Assembly (NCBI GenBank): GCA_964414755.1
Contig: CAYPXH010000053.1
Coordinates: forward strand, 1-7,783
Length of the DNA: 7,783 nucleotides
Source: JAEUKQ01 sp964414755
GTDB lineage: Bacteria; Pseudomonadota; Alphaproteobacteria; JAEUKQ01
Direction of reading: 5' to 3'
This document shows positions 1 through 6,694 of this stretch, one piece after another (positions within the stretch are counted from its first letter, which is position 1; each line of letters starts with the position of its first letter). The position numbers were made by a program, and so were the translations under genes. Below the pieces are notes generated by a model. That model did not search any database, was not told the DNA's origin, and worked only from the letters and a program-made list of their open reading frames with translations.

Positions 1-2550
1 TGGTTTTTTTTTTTTTTTTCCAATAGATTGCTGTCCCTGATTGCCACGCGTTTTCGCCTGACTATCTGCTGGCTGCTCACTGCGAATCTCTAAATGGGAT
101 AGAACAGCTGTAGTTTGTTCACGCAACCGGGCAAGAAACGAAGAAAACATATCAAAAGCTTCTCGCTTATACTCGTTCAGGGGGTCGCGTTGTCCATAAG
201 CCCTAAGCCCAATTCCTTGGCGCAAATGATCAAGGGTTAGCAAATGCTCTTTCCAACTTTGATCCAACAGCTGCAACAAAATACTTTTTTCAGCAAACTG
301 CATCATTTCTGTACCGTGTTTGGCAATTTTTCCGTCCATCTTCTCATTTGATGCTGCCAGAATACGTTCGCCAATCTCTTCTGCGGTGATATCTTCCTTA
401 GTCCATTGCTGTAGCGGTAAATCCAACGCTAAAAGACGCAAACACTCCTCATGCAGGCCTTTGATATTCCATTCTTCAGCATAAGCCTTGGCCGGTAGAT
501 GTGTTGATACAATATCGTTAATAACCTGATGACGCATGTCATGAACCATTTCGCGTACGCTGGCATTTTTCATTAAATCACGCCGTTGTTCATAAATAAC
601 GCGGCGCTGATCATTCATAACATTATCATAACGTAGCAAATTCTTACGAATCTCAAAGTTTCTTGCCTCAACCTTTTGTTGTGCCTTCTCAAGTGCTTTC
701 GTAACCCATGGATGGGTAATCGCTTCACCTTCCTTTAAGCCAAAGCGAACTAATAAAGCGTCTAACCGTTCCGAACCAAAAATACGCATCAAATCATCTT
801 CAAGTGATAAGAAAAATCTTGAAATGCCTGGGTCTCCTTGGCGTCCGGCGCGTCCGCGTAGCTGGTTGTCAATACGACGACTTTCATGGCGTTCGGTACC
901 GATAATAAAAAGCCCACCAACAGACAAGACCTTTTGTTTGGCTACTTCAACCTCGGCCTTAATTTTATCAATTTTACGCTTCTTAATATCATTACTATCC
1001 GTAGGTAAAACTTCTTGCTTAATCCTCATATCAACATTACCGCCCAACTGAATATCCGTTCCACGGCCTGCCATGTTGGTGGCAATTGTAACGGCGCCTG
1101 GTATGCCGGCTTGGGCAATAATTGCAGCTTCTTTCTCGTGATAGCGGGCGTTAAGTACCTGATGCTCAATGTGCCGTTGTTTCAACAGGTTTGATATAAT
1201 TTCGGATTTTTCAATACTGACCGTGCCAACAAGGACAGGTTGCTGTTTTTTGCGGCACTCTAGAATTAAATTGATAATCGACTGATATTTCTCTTGAGCA
1301 GTCCGGTACACTTCATCTTGTTCATCTTTACGTTGCATGGGGCGATTGGTTGGTATTGCAATCACCTCTAGATTGTAAATTTCTGAAAATTCAGGGGCCT
1401 CGGTCATAGCTGTACCGGTCATACCAGCCAATTTAGGATACAAACGAAAGTAATTTTGGAAGGTAATAGAGGCAAGAGTTTGATTTTCATTTTGGATTGC
1501 AACATTTTCTTTTGCTTCTAATGCTTGATGCAATCCTTCCGAATAGCGACGCCCTTCCATCATGCGGCCAGTAAATTCGTCAATAATAACAACCTTGTTA
1601 TCTTTAACGATGTAAGCAACATCACGTTCAAACAATTTATGCGCGCGTAAAGCCGCTTGGATATGGTGTAGAAAGCTAATATTGTTAAGGTCGTAAAGTG
1701 ATCCTTCACTCATTAGGCCTTTTTCCCTAAGCAAGCCTTCAATCTTTTCAATACCTGGGTCGGTAAGGGTTACCTGTCGCGATTTTTCGTCTTTCTCATA
1801 ATCGCTTTCACCCAGAGCAGGGATCAGTTCATTTATTTTTTTGTATAAATCAGAATTATCTTCGGTTGGGCCAGAAATGATTAACGGTGTTCGCGCTTCG
1901 TCAATTAAGATACTGTCAACTTCGTCAATAATTGCATAATTAAAATTACGCTGAACCATATCTTCAAGGCGATATTTCATATTATCACGTAGATAGTCGA
2001 AGCCAAGTTCGTTATTTGTGCCATATGTTATATCACATTGATAAGCCGCACGGCGCTGATCGTCGGTTAGACCGTGCACAATAACCCCAACACTTAGTCC
2101 CAAGAAACGATATATTTGCCCCATCCATTCGGCATCACGTTTAGCCAGGTAGTCATTAACTGTAACGATATGGACACCCTTGCCGGATAAGGCATTAAGA
2201 TAAGCAGCCAGGGTTGAAACCAGAGTCTTACCTTCACCAGTTTTCATTTCAGCAATCATACCACGGTGCAAGACCATACCACCAATTAATTGCACATCAT
2301 AATGCCGTTGCCCCAAAACCCGCACTGCGGCTTCACGTACTGTAGCAAAAGCATCCGGCAAAATTTGCTCAAGCGTTTCGCCTTGTGACAAACGGTCCTT
2401 CAACCATTGTGTCCTTCCAACCAATTCTTGATCAGATAGTTTTTGCAAGGAAGGTTCTAATTGGTTGATTTGTTGAATAATCTTGCGTAATGATTTTAAG
2501 AAACGGTCGTTTGCTGAACCAAAAATTTTTTTCAAAAAAGCTAGCGGCAT
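1..2550 (-). CDS. secA: Preprotein translocase ATPase SecA, partial (C-terminus off the window)
   Basis: SecA is the cytosolic motor that pushes unfolded preproteins through SecYEG by ATP hydrolysis. The minus strand reads open from the ATG at 2550 to the window edge, 850 codons without a frameshift. Near residues 102-109 is the Walker A motif (TGEGKT, Lys108). DEVD follows at 209-212 and IDEARTPLIISG after it, then the preprotein cross-linking domain (about 222-372). TFQNYFR and MTGT lie at 364-378. The second motor half carries TIATNMAGRGTDI (488-500) and the arginine-finger motif QLRGRAGRQGD (563-573). The helical scaffold and wing end with LDQSWKEHL and DHLRQGIGLRAYGQRDP (774-790), then LNEYK. 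The last visible residues are a hydrophilic linker ending in five lysines and a proline. E. coli SecA is 901 residues, so the missing part should be the short tail with the CxCxnCH zinc site; this is inferred, not seen. The start is supported by homology (LKKIFGSANDR aligns with E. coli) and by a good ribosome binding site. The gene is divergent from argJ. Confidence 0.97.
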   Translation of the reverse strand, partial: MPLAFLKKIFGSANDRFLKSLRKIIQQINQLEPSLQKLSDQELVGRTQWLKDRLSQGETLEQILPDAFATVREAAVRVLGQRHYDVQLIGGMVLHRGMIAEMKTGEGKTLVSTLAAYLNALSGKGVHIVTVNDYLAKRDAEWMGQIYRFLGLSVGVIVHGLTDDQRRAAYQCDITYGTNNELGFDYLRDNMKYRLEDMVQRNFNYAIIDEVDSILIDEARTPLIISGPTEDNSDLYKKINELIPALGESDYEKDEKSRQVTLTDPGIEKIEGLLREKGLMSEGSLYDLNNISFLHHIQAALRAHKLFERDVAYIVKDNKVVIIDEFTGRMMEGRRYSEGLHQALEAKENVAIQNENQTLASITFQNYFRLYPKLAGMTGTAMTEAPEFSEIYNLEVIAIPTNRPMQRKDEQDEVYRTAQEKYQSIINLILECRKKQQPVLVGTVSIEKSEIISNLLKQRHIEHQVLNARYHEKEAAIIAQAGIPGAVTIATNMAGRGTDIQLGGNVDMRIKQEVLPTDSNDIKKRKIDKIKAEVEVAKQKVLSVGGLFIIGTERHESRRIDNQLRGRAGRQGDPGISRFFLSLEDDLMRIFGSERLDALLVRFGLKEGEAITHPWVTKALEKAQQKVEARNFEIRKNLLRYDNVMNDQRRVIYEQRRDLMKNASVREMVHDMRHQVINDIVSTHLPAKAYAEEWNIKGLHEECLRLLALDLPLQQWTKEDITAEEIGERILAASNEKMDGKIAKHGTEMMQFAEKSILLQLLDQSWKEHLLTLDHLRQGIGLRAYGQRDPLNEYKREAFDMFSSFLARLREQTTAVLSHLEIRSEQPADSQAKTRGNQGQQSIGKKKKKP
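4..19. repeat. 16-bp T/A homopolymer inside secA
   Basis: Sixteen consecutive T residues on the plus strand are 16 A in the secA sense strand, encoding the end of a Gly codon plus five AAA Lys codons in the linker before the expected zinc-binding tail. The secA frame stays open on both sides within the window. Runs this long favour polymerase slippage and also sequencing error, so the true length is uncertain. Confidence 0.9.
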
Positions 2551-2554
2551 TCTA

Positions 2555-2559
2555 TCCTC
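2555..2559 (-). promoter_or_regulatory. secA ribosome binding site
   Basis: GAGGA on the minus strand lies 4 nt before the ATG at 2550. It is the strongest Shine-Dalgarno match in the window and fixes the secA start. Confidence 0.75.
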
Positions 2560-2600
2560 AATTAATCCAAAACTTATATATTCGCCTATTGCGTCGCTAA

Positions 2601-2629
2601 GATATAATACCTGTTTGGTATTATTTCAA
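2601..2629 (-). promoter_or_regulatory. Candidate sigma-70-type promoter of secA
   Basis: On the minus strand TTGAAA (2629-2624) and TATATC (2606-2601) are separated by exactly 17 nt. This gives five of six and four of six matches to the housekeeping consensus. Transcription would begin near 2594, leaving a leader of about 45 nt with the GAGGA site. A perfect inverted repeat fills the spacer. This is a motif reading only. Confidence 0.45.
2604..2624. repeat. Perfect inverted repeat, likely operator
   Basis: ATAATACC (2604-2611) and GGTATTAT (2617-2624) are perfect inverted copies around the 5-nt centre TGTTT. The dyad lies between and partly over the -35 and -10 boxes of the candidate secA promoter, where a dimeric repressor would block polymerase. 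The left arm also contributes to a TATAAT on the plus strand (2603-2608). As RNA it would be a weak AT-rich hairpin without a clean U tract, so an operator is the better reading than a terminator. Confidence 0.5.
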
Positions 2630-2792
2630 TTTTTAAGACATTCCCAGGTTTTTAAAATATCCCAGAAGGTAAATATTGGGAAAAAGCTTCATATCGATAC
2701 GCACCATAACATTGTATACGTGGCTATGGAAATAATTTTTTTGTAAACCAGATAAAATTTTAAAAAACCTAAGATCATCACCAACATTTTTT

Positions 2793-2821
2793 TTGTGACT
2801 TATGCAGAAAAGCTGGTTAAT
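2793..2821 (+). promoter_or_regulatory. Candidate promoter of the argJ operon
   Basis: TTGTGA (2793-2798) and GTTAAT (2816-2821) stand 17 nt apart and match four of six consensus bases each. The start would fall near 2828, giving a leader of about 35 nt before the argJ ATG. AT-rich DNA with an eight-T run lies just upstream. The match is modest and chance is possible in such AT-rich sequence. Confidence 0.35.
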
Positions 2822-2862
2822 ATCGATTTCAAATGACAGTTTTTTAAAAGAAGAATATTATT

Positions 2863-4089
2863 ATGTCCAAAATATCTCCTTTCGCCCCGGCAACATTACC
2901 GTTATTACCTGGATTACAGCAGGTGCTTATTGCAACAGACCATTGTGGAATTAAGTATAAAAATAGGGATGATGTATGTTTAATGGTGTTTCCACCCAAG
3001 ACATCGGTTGCTGGTGTTTTTACCAATTCATTAACTGCTTCTGCGCCAGTTTTAAGGTGTCGCCAAAATTTACGACACGGCGAGGTTCGTGCAATTATTA
3101 TAAACGCTGGAAATTCGAATGCTTTTACCGGTAAATTAGGTGATGAGGCTGTAACACGTTGTTTGAATGAAGTTGCTAAAAATGTTGGTTGTTCTGCTGA
3201 TCAGGTTTTTATGGCCTCAACCGGCGTTATCGGCGAGCCATTACCCGATCATTTAATTAGGCATAAGATACCATCCATGATTCAGCGGTTGCAGGAAAAA
3301 AGTTGGCTAGCGGCTGCGCGATCAATCATGACAACAGATACTTATCCTAAAATGGTTACCAGGCAGGCAAAAATTGGTGCGGCTACAGTGACGATCAACG
3401 CGATTGCAAAGGGTTCTGGTATGATTGCACCTGATATGGCCACAATGCTGGCTTTTATTGTAACTGATGCTAAAATGCCGTCACCTATTTTGCAAAAAAT
3501 CTTAACTCAAACCACCAGTCAAACATTTAACTGCATTACGGTTGATGGCGATACATCGACCAGTGATACACTAATTGCTTGTGCAACTGGTTCGGTTGTG
3601 CATGCCGATATCACAAAAAGCCCCCAATTGCTTAAGGATTTTCGGATACAATTTTTAGATCTCATGAAAGAGTTAGCATGGTTGGTTGTTAAAGACGGTG
3701 AAGGGATTAGCAAATTTGTGACCATAACCGTAACAGGTGCGGATTCAAAAGCTGCTGCCCGTTATATTGGGATGACAATAGCCAATTCCCCTTTAGTTAA
3801 AACGGCCATTGCTGGTGAAGATGCCAATTGGGGACGCATTGTGGCTGCTGTGGGGCGTTCTGGTCAAAAAGCTGATCGTGACAAATTAAGTATTGCTATC
3901 GGCGGTGTTCGGATAGCCGAAAATGGCTTGCGTGTTGCTAATTATGATGAACATCCTGTCAACAAACATATGAAAGGACGCGAAATTAATATTGAAGTTG
4001 ATGTTGGGGTGGGAAACGGAATAGCTACCGTTTGGACCTGTGATTTGACACATGGGTATATTGATGTCAACGGCTCCTATCGTAGTTAG
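2863..4089 (+). CDS. argJ: ArgJ, glutamate N-acetyltransferase / amino-acid acetyltransferase
   Basis: ArgJ transfers the acetyl group of N-acetylornithine to glutamate, closing the cyclic arginine pathway; bifunctional forms also make N-acetylglutamate from acetyl-CoA. The 408-residue product has the normal family length. The self-cleavage motif KGSGMIAP-D-MATML spans residues 183-196. The precursor should split between Ala193 and Thr194 into alpha and beta chains, with Thr194 as the N-terminal nucleophile. The oxyanion-hole element MASTGVIG (117-124, Thr120-Gly121), the TVDGDTSTSDT block (226-236) and ANWGRIVAAVG (321-331) are all intact, and the C-terminus ends in the usual DLTHGYI...NGSYRS form. 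Sequence alone does not settle whether the enzyme is mono- or bifunctional. The start has a weak AGAAG (2849-2853) 9 nt upstream, and the N-terminus KISPFAP fits alphaproteobacterial ArgJ. Its end overlaps the next gene, so the two should be co-transcribed and translationally coupled. Confidence 0.97.
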   Translation: MSKISPFAPATLPLLPGLQQVLIATDHCGIKYKNRDDVCLMVFPPKTSVAGVFTNSLTASAPVLRCRQNLRHGEVRAIIINAGNSNAFTGKLGDEAVTRCLNEVAKNVGCSADQVFMASTGVIGEPLPDHLIRHKIPSMIQRLQEKSWLAAARSIMTTDTYPKMVTRQAKIGAATVTINAIAKGSGMIAPDMATMLAFIVTDAKMPSPILQKILTQTTSQTFNCITVDGDTSTSDTLIACATGSVVHADITKSPQLLKDFRIQFLDLMKELAWLVVKDGEGISKFVTITVTGADSKAAARYIGMTIANSPLVKTAIAGEDANWGRIVAAVGRSGQKADRDKLSIAIGGVRIAENGLRVANYDEHPVNKHMKGREINIEVDVGVGNGIATVWTCDLTHGYIDVNGSYRS

Positions 4090-5041
4090 TTTATTAGCCT
4101 CACCTATATTCACGCAACGGCTTGAGTTGCGCCAATTGCATATAACTGATCAGCAATCTGTTTATCAATTGGTTAATAATATAAATGTTACACGTCACAC
4201 CGCGCGCATACCTTACCCATATACCCAGGCTATGGCTGCTGATTGGATTTCTAACCTCTCACAACGCGTTTCGAATGGAGAGTATGTTTGGGCAATTGTT
4301 GATAAAAAAAATCAGGAATTGGTTGGTTGTATAAGCTTTATTTGGGAGTTTATGGCAAGGGAAGCAGTGGTTGGTTATTGGTTAGGTGAACCTTACTGGC
4401 GGCGCGGCTATATGACCGAAGCATTAGTAGCTATTATTGAACATATATTTATTTTTTTACCGGTACACCAGCTTAAAGGCGAAGTACGTCAAGATAATTT
4501 GCCATCGCAACGTGTTTTGCGCAAGGCTGGTTTTCAGCCCATTGGATCGCGAAGCGAATATTTTCCTGTGCGGCGGGAAAATGTTGTGCTTGATGTCTAT
4601 AGCCTTAGTCGAAGTAATTGGTTAAAAGCACAGGGTGAAAATGTGCCTATAATTTTGGTTGTTGCAGCTATTTTATTGAATGAAGAGCACGAGGTATTAC
4701 TTGCTCAAAGACCAGAAGGTAAGGCAATGGCCGGTTTATGGGAGTTTCCGGGTGGTAAAATCCAGCACACTGAAACCCCAGAGGCAGCCTTGGTGCGGGA
4801 ATTGAAAGAAGAACTAGATATCGAGGTAAAAGAAGCCTGCTTAGCACCTTTTACTTTTGCTTCTCATCGTTACCGTAATTTTCACCTATTAATGCCTGTA
4901 TATGTTTGCCGGCGTTGGCAAGGCAATCTAACGGGAAAAGAAGGGCAACAGCTGAAATGGGTTCCGTTTAAAGAATTAAATAAATATCCTATGCCACCCG
5001 CCGATATCCCAATTATAGCACAGATTAGAGATTTTTTATAG
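4064..5041 (+). CDS. GNAT acetyltransferase-Nudix (MutT-type) fusion protein
   Basis: One 325-residue frame carries two enzymes. Residues about 12-180 are a RimJ/RimL-type GNAT domain: a TQRLELRQL start, YWLGEPYWRRGYMTEA acetyl-CoA loop (105-120), and the N..SQRVLRKAGF block (145-157). Residues about 193-325 are a Nudix hydrolase of the MutT/8-oxo-dGTP diphosphatase type. It has LLAQRPEGKAMAGLWEFPGGK, then the Nudix box G231-x5-E237-x7-R245-E-L-K-E-E-L-D-I, and a PPADIPII tail. The metal-binding RELKEE core is intact; the usual Gly of the box is Asp252, a change that probably leaves metal binding alone. The expected roles are N-acetylation of an unknown amine and removal of damaged nucleotides; the substrates are not shown. 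The start at 4064 overlaps argJ by 26 nt. An in-frame ATG at 4052 would add four residues, and neither has a clear ribosome binding site, which fits coupling to argJ. The fusion is continuous, without an internal stop or obvious restart. Confidence 0.92.
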   Translation: MSTAPIVVSLLASPIFTQRLELRQLHITDQQSVYQLVNNINVTRHTARIPYPYTQAMAADWISNLSQRVSNGEYVWAIVDKKNQELVGCISFIWEFMAREAVVGYWLGEPYWRRGYMTEALVAIIEHIFIFLPVHQLKGEVRQDNLPSQRVLRKAGFQPIGSRSEYFPVRRENVVLDVYSLSRSNWLKAQGENVPIILVVAAILLNEEHEVLLAQRPEGKAMAGLWEFPGGKIQHTETPEAALVRELKEELDIEVKEACLAPFTFASHRYRNFHLLMPVYVCRRWQGNLTGKEGQQLKWVPFKELNKYPMPPADIPIIAQIRDFL

Positions 5042-5106
5042 TCTTGACAATTTTGTAAGTTGTAACACGGCTGGAATCAACGACAGAATGGAAAAAATTT
5101 TTGGAC

Positions 5107-5111
5107 AAGGA
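5107..5111 (+). promoter_or_regulatory. Ribosome binding site deciding the 5122 start
   Basis: AAGGA lies 10 nt before the ATG at 5122. A TTG at 5101 could start the frame seven codons earlier, but it would place this site inside the gene and put charged residues before the signal peptide, so 5122 is preferred. Confidence 0.6.
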
Positions 5112-5121
5112 AATTTTTATC

Positions 5122-6519
5122 ATGCGGAAAACGCTTTTGTTGGTTTTTTGTATCTTAATGAGTGATCTGGCTGTTGCTGACAAACCTGAATTGCCCTATG
5201 ATGCAACACAACTAAAAGAAATAGCACTTTTACCAGGCCCTGATGAATTGGTAAAAGCTTATCAAGTTTCATCAAATTCTTCTAATGCGTGTATTGGCGG
5301 TGCCTTTCAGGATCAAGGAAGTTGGTTTTTTTGCGTAATGTACGTGGAGAAAGAGGAACAGAGGGTCGATTTACCCTCCTGGGTTCATCTAAGACCATAT
5401 TATTCCGAGCGGTTGGTGCAGGCCGCCTATGACTGGGTTGCACTAGAAGGATGTGACGAGAAGAAAAAAATTTATTACATCAAATTAAATAATGAAATTC
5501 CCCTTGCGGGATTAAAAAATTGTCAATTGCTAACAGCAAAAAATATTTCTGCAGATCAAAAAACAGCGACCACTTGGCGTGTTCTTAATAAAGAAGGGGA
5601 CGAAATTTGGCGCTATGAAGAACGGATCGAACTTCAGGGGTTAATTCCAAATGGTAGCGCAACATCGGTTTTACATGATATGACCTCGTTCCACAGGGAT
5701 TTAATCGTTAATTATGACGGTGGGTATATTCTTTGGGATGGACAGGGACTAAAATACCTAACGCAGAGCGGTAAGTTAATTTGGCAGGTTGGGAAAGCCG
5801 ATCTGCTATTAAAAGAAGAACGCAGTGCTGAAATTCTAGTTGACTGGGAGCGCGTTCAGCCAAGAATATTTACGAGCGGTAGTGGTAAAATTTATTTTAG
5901 CTTCTTTGTTCGGTTTACCGATCAGGATCAGAACACGGATGACGAATTTCAATTTGTTATTGTAGAAATAAAACCGGAAAAAAGAGAATTTGGGCGCGTT
6001 TTTCAAGACAAAAATTCTATAAGCTACGAACCAATGATTCTTGGAAATGGTGAATTAGCAGTACTAGAGTTAAACAGGGATAACGCACTGATTTTGCTAA
6101 AATACGACACCTCAATCAACCAATGGAATAAACTATGGGAAAGTATACGGCCTAGTTACGGGGAAATTTTTTCTTCATTAAACAGTCCTGCTGGTCACTT
6201 TATTTTATTGGATGATTCAATTCGCACAACAAATATCACCTATGACTATGAGGGTGCTAATAGCGAAGAACCTTTTTCAATAATTATTCCCGAGATAGAT
6301 TTTGCTATCCGCATCCTGAAATTAGACGAGAAAGGCTATATTACAGACAACAAAAATTTTATTTTAGAGAAGGAGTTTATTACCGCAGAATCAACTATCT
6401 GGCCAATTGGTTATTTAACCTATTTACCAACTGGGCAAGTTCAAATCATGCTGCATGTAACCCCACACTACCCGTGGTCGCGGGATTGGCAGAAATTTAA
6501 CTTGATGATAAAAGAGTAG
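5122..6519 (+). CDS. Secreted protein of unknown function, possible beta-propeller
   Basis: I do not recognise this 465-residue protein. It begins with a classical Sec signal peptide: MRK, a hydrophobic stretch (TLLLVFCILM), then Ala17-Val-Ala19 before Asp20, a good signal peptidase I site. There is no lipobox. The mature protein has four cysteines, at about residues 57, 71, 111 and 134, and none afterwards. This suggests two disulfides in an N-terminal domain of roughly 120 residues. The remainder is rich in short strands with Trp and Gly turns (GDEIWRYEE, GGYILWDGQG, SGKLIWQVGK, WNKLWES), reminiscent of PQQ-like or other beta-propellers; this is an impression, not a motif match. No transmembrane segment follows the signal. 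It lies 80 nt after the GNAT-Nudix gene on the same strand and may be read through from argJ or have its own promoter; no convincing terminator separates them. The likely location is periplasmic or extracellular. Confidence 0.8.
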   Translation: MRKTLLLVFCILMSDLAVADKPELPYDATQLKEIALLPGPDELVKAYQVSSNSSNACIGGAFQDQGSWFFCVMYVEKEEQRVDLPSWVHLRPYYSERLVQAAYDWVALEGCDEKKKIYYIKLNNEIPLAGLKNCQLLTAKNISADQKTATTWRVLNKEGDEIWRYEERIELQGLIPNGSATSVLHDMTSFHRDLIVNYDGGYILWDGQGLKYLTQSGKLIWQVGKADLLLKEERSAEILVDWERVQPRIFTSGSGKIYFSFFVRFTDQDQNTDDEFQFVIVEIKPEKREFGRVFQDKNSISYEPMILGNGELAVLELNRDNALILLKYDTSINQWNKLWESIRPSYGEIFSSLNSPAGHFILLDDSIRTTNITYDYEGANSEEPFSIIIPEIDFAIRILKLDEKGYITDNKNFILEKEFITAESTIWPIGYLTYLPTGQVQIMLHVTPHYPWSRDWQKFNLMIKE

Positions 6520-6575
6520 GCTTAGGAGCAAAGAATTTTCTTTAAAGACCATAGAGTAGTTAAAATAATATAGTT

Positions 6576-6602
6576 TTTACAATTTTTATGCATTTTTATA
6601 AG
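6576..6602 (+). promoter_or_regulatory. Weak candidate promoter for the 6695 gene
   Basis: TTTACA (6576-6581) and TATAAG (6597-6602) lie 15 nt apart, a short spacer, in a very AT-rich gap. Each box is five of six to consensus, but the spacing is poor and chance is likely in this composition. Confidence 0.2.
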
Positions 6603-6606
6603 CTTG

Positions 6607-6645
6607 TTTTCTAGATAATTTTATGGCCAGAGCGTCTTTTCTAGA
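6607..6645. repeat. Direct repeat TTTTCTAGA, 30-bp period
   Basis: TTTTCTAGA occurs at 6607-6615 and again at 6637-6645, exactly 30 bp apart, or about three helical turns. Each copy contains the palindrome TCTAGA. The pair lies between a weak candidate promoter and the 6695 gene, so it could be a two-site operator; the short length makes chance possible. Confidence 0.35.
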
Positions 6646-6694
6646 GATAGAGGCTAGCTTCTGTCAGTAGATGGCAAGCGGGAAGACAAGAATC

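Larger units (their letters stand above)
2551..2862. other. Divergent secA/argJ intergenic region
   Basis: These 312 bases lie between the divergent starts of secA and argJ and hold no supportable gene. They contain the secA ribosome binding site, a candidate secA promoter overlapped by an inverted repeat (2601-2629), and a candidate argJ promoter (2793-2821). The middle part, about 2640-2790, is very AT-rich with A and T runs. It has only minor repeats: TCCCAG twice near 2642-2666, a distant TTCCCA/TGGGAA pair, and ATATCGAT at 2691-2698 and 2820-2827. In many alphaproteobacteria, from memory, a parvulin-type prolyl isomerase gene precedes argJ; there is no room or trace of it here. Confidence 0.7.

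Noticed and set aside
824..1051. A 75-codon plus-strand frame inside secA
   Set aside because: Antisense to the conserved second motor domain of SecA; an ordinary shadow frame.
2603..2608. Perfect plus-strand TATAAT as an argJ -10 box
   Set aside because: No reasonable -35 box at the right distance (only TTCGCC at 16 nt), and it would give a leader of about 250 nt; the later weak promoter is more economical.
2483..2746. An 87-codon plus-strand frame across the secA start and intergenic region
   Set aside because: Its first quarter is antisense to well-conserved secA codons and the rest is low-complexity AT-rich sequence; no ribosome binding site or recognisable product.
4052..4063. Upstream ATG for the GNAT-Nudix gene
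   Set aside because: It adds four residues and enlarges the argJ overlap without a better ribosome binding site; it cannot be excluded.
2844..4113. Three minus-strand frames (2844-3026, 3519-3725, 3886-4113) opposite argJ
   Set aside because: All lie antisense to intact argJ coding sequence and show no family resemblance.
4437..4625. A 62-codon plus-strand frame inside the GNAT domain
   Set aside because: Out of frame with conserved GNAT blocks that continue unbroken through it.
5044..5049. Perfect TTGACA box before the secreted protein gene
   Set aside because: No acceptable -10 hexamer lies 16-18 nt downstream (the bases there are CACGGC/ACGGCT). The adjacent TTGTAA pair with a 7-bp period is too short to interpret.
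6530..6543. AAAGAATTTTCTTT palindrome after the secreted protein gene as a terminator
   Set aside because: The stem is almost all A-T with a tiny loop and no following U tract, so it would be too weak for intrinsic termination.
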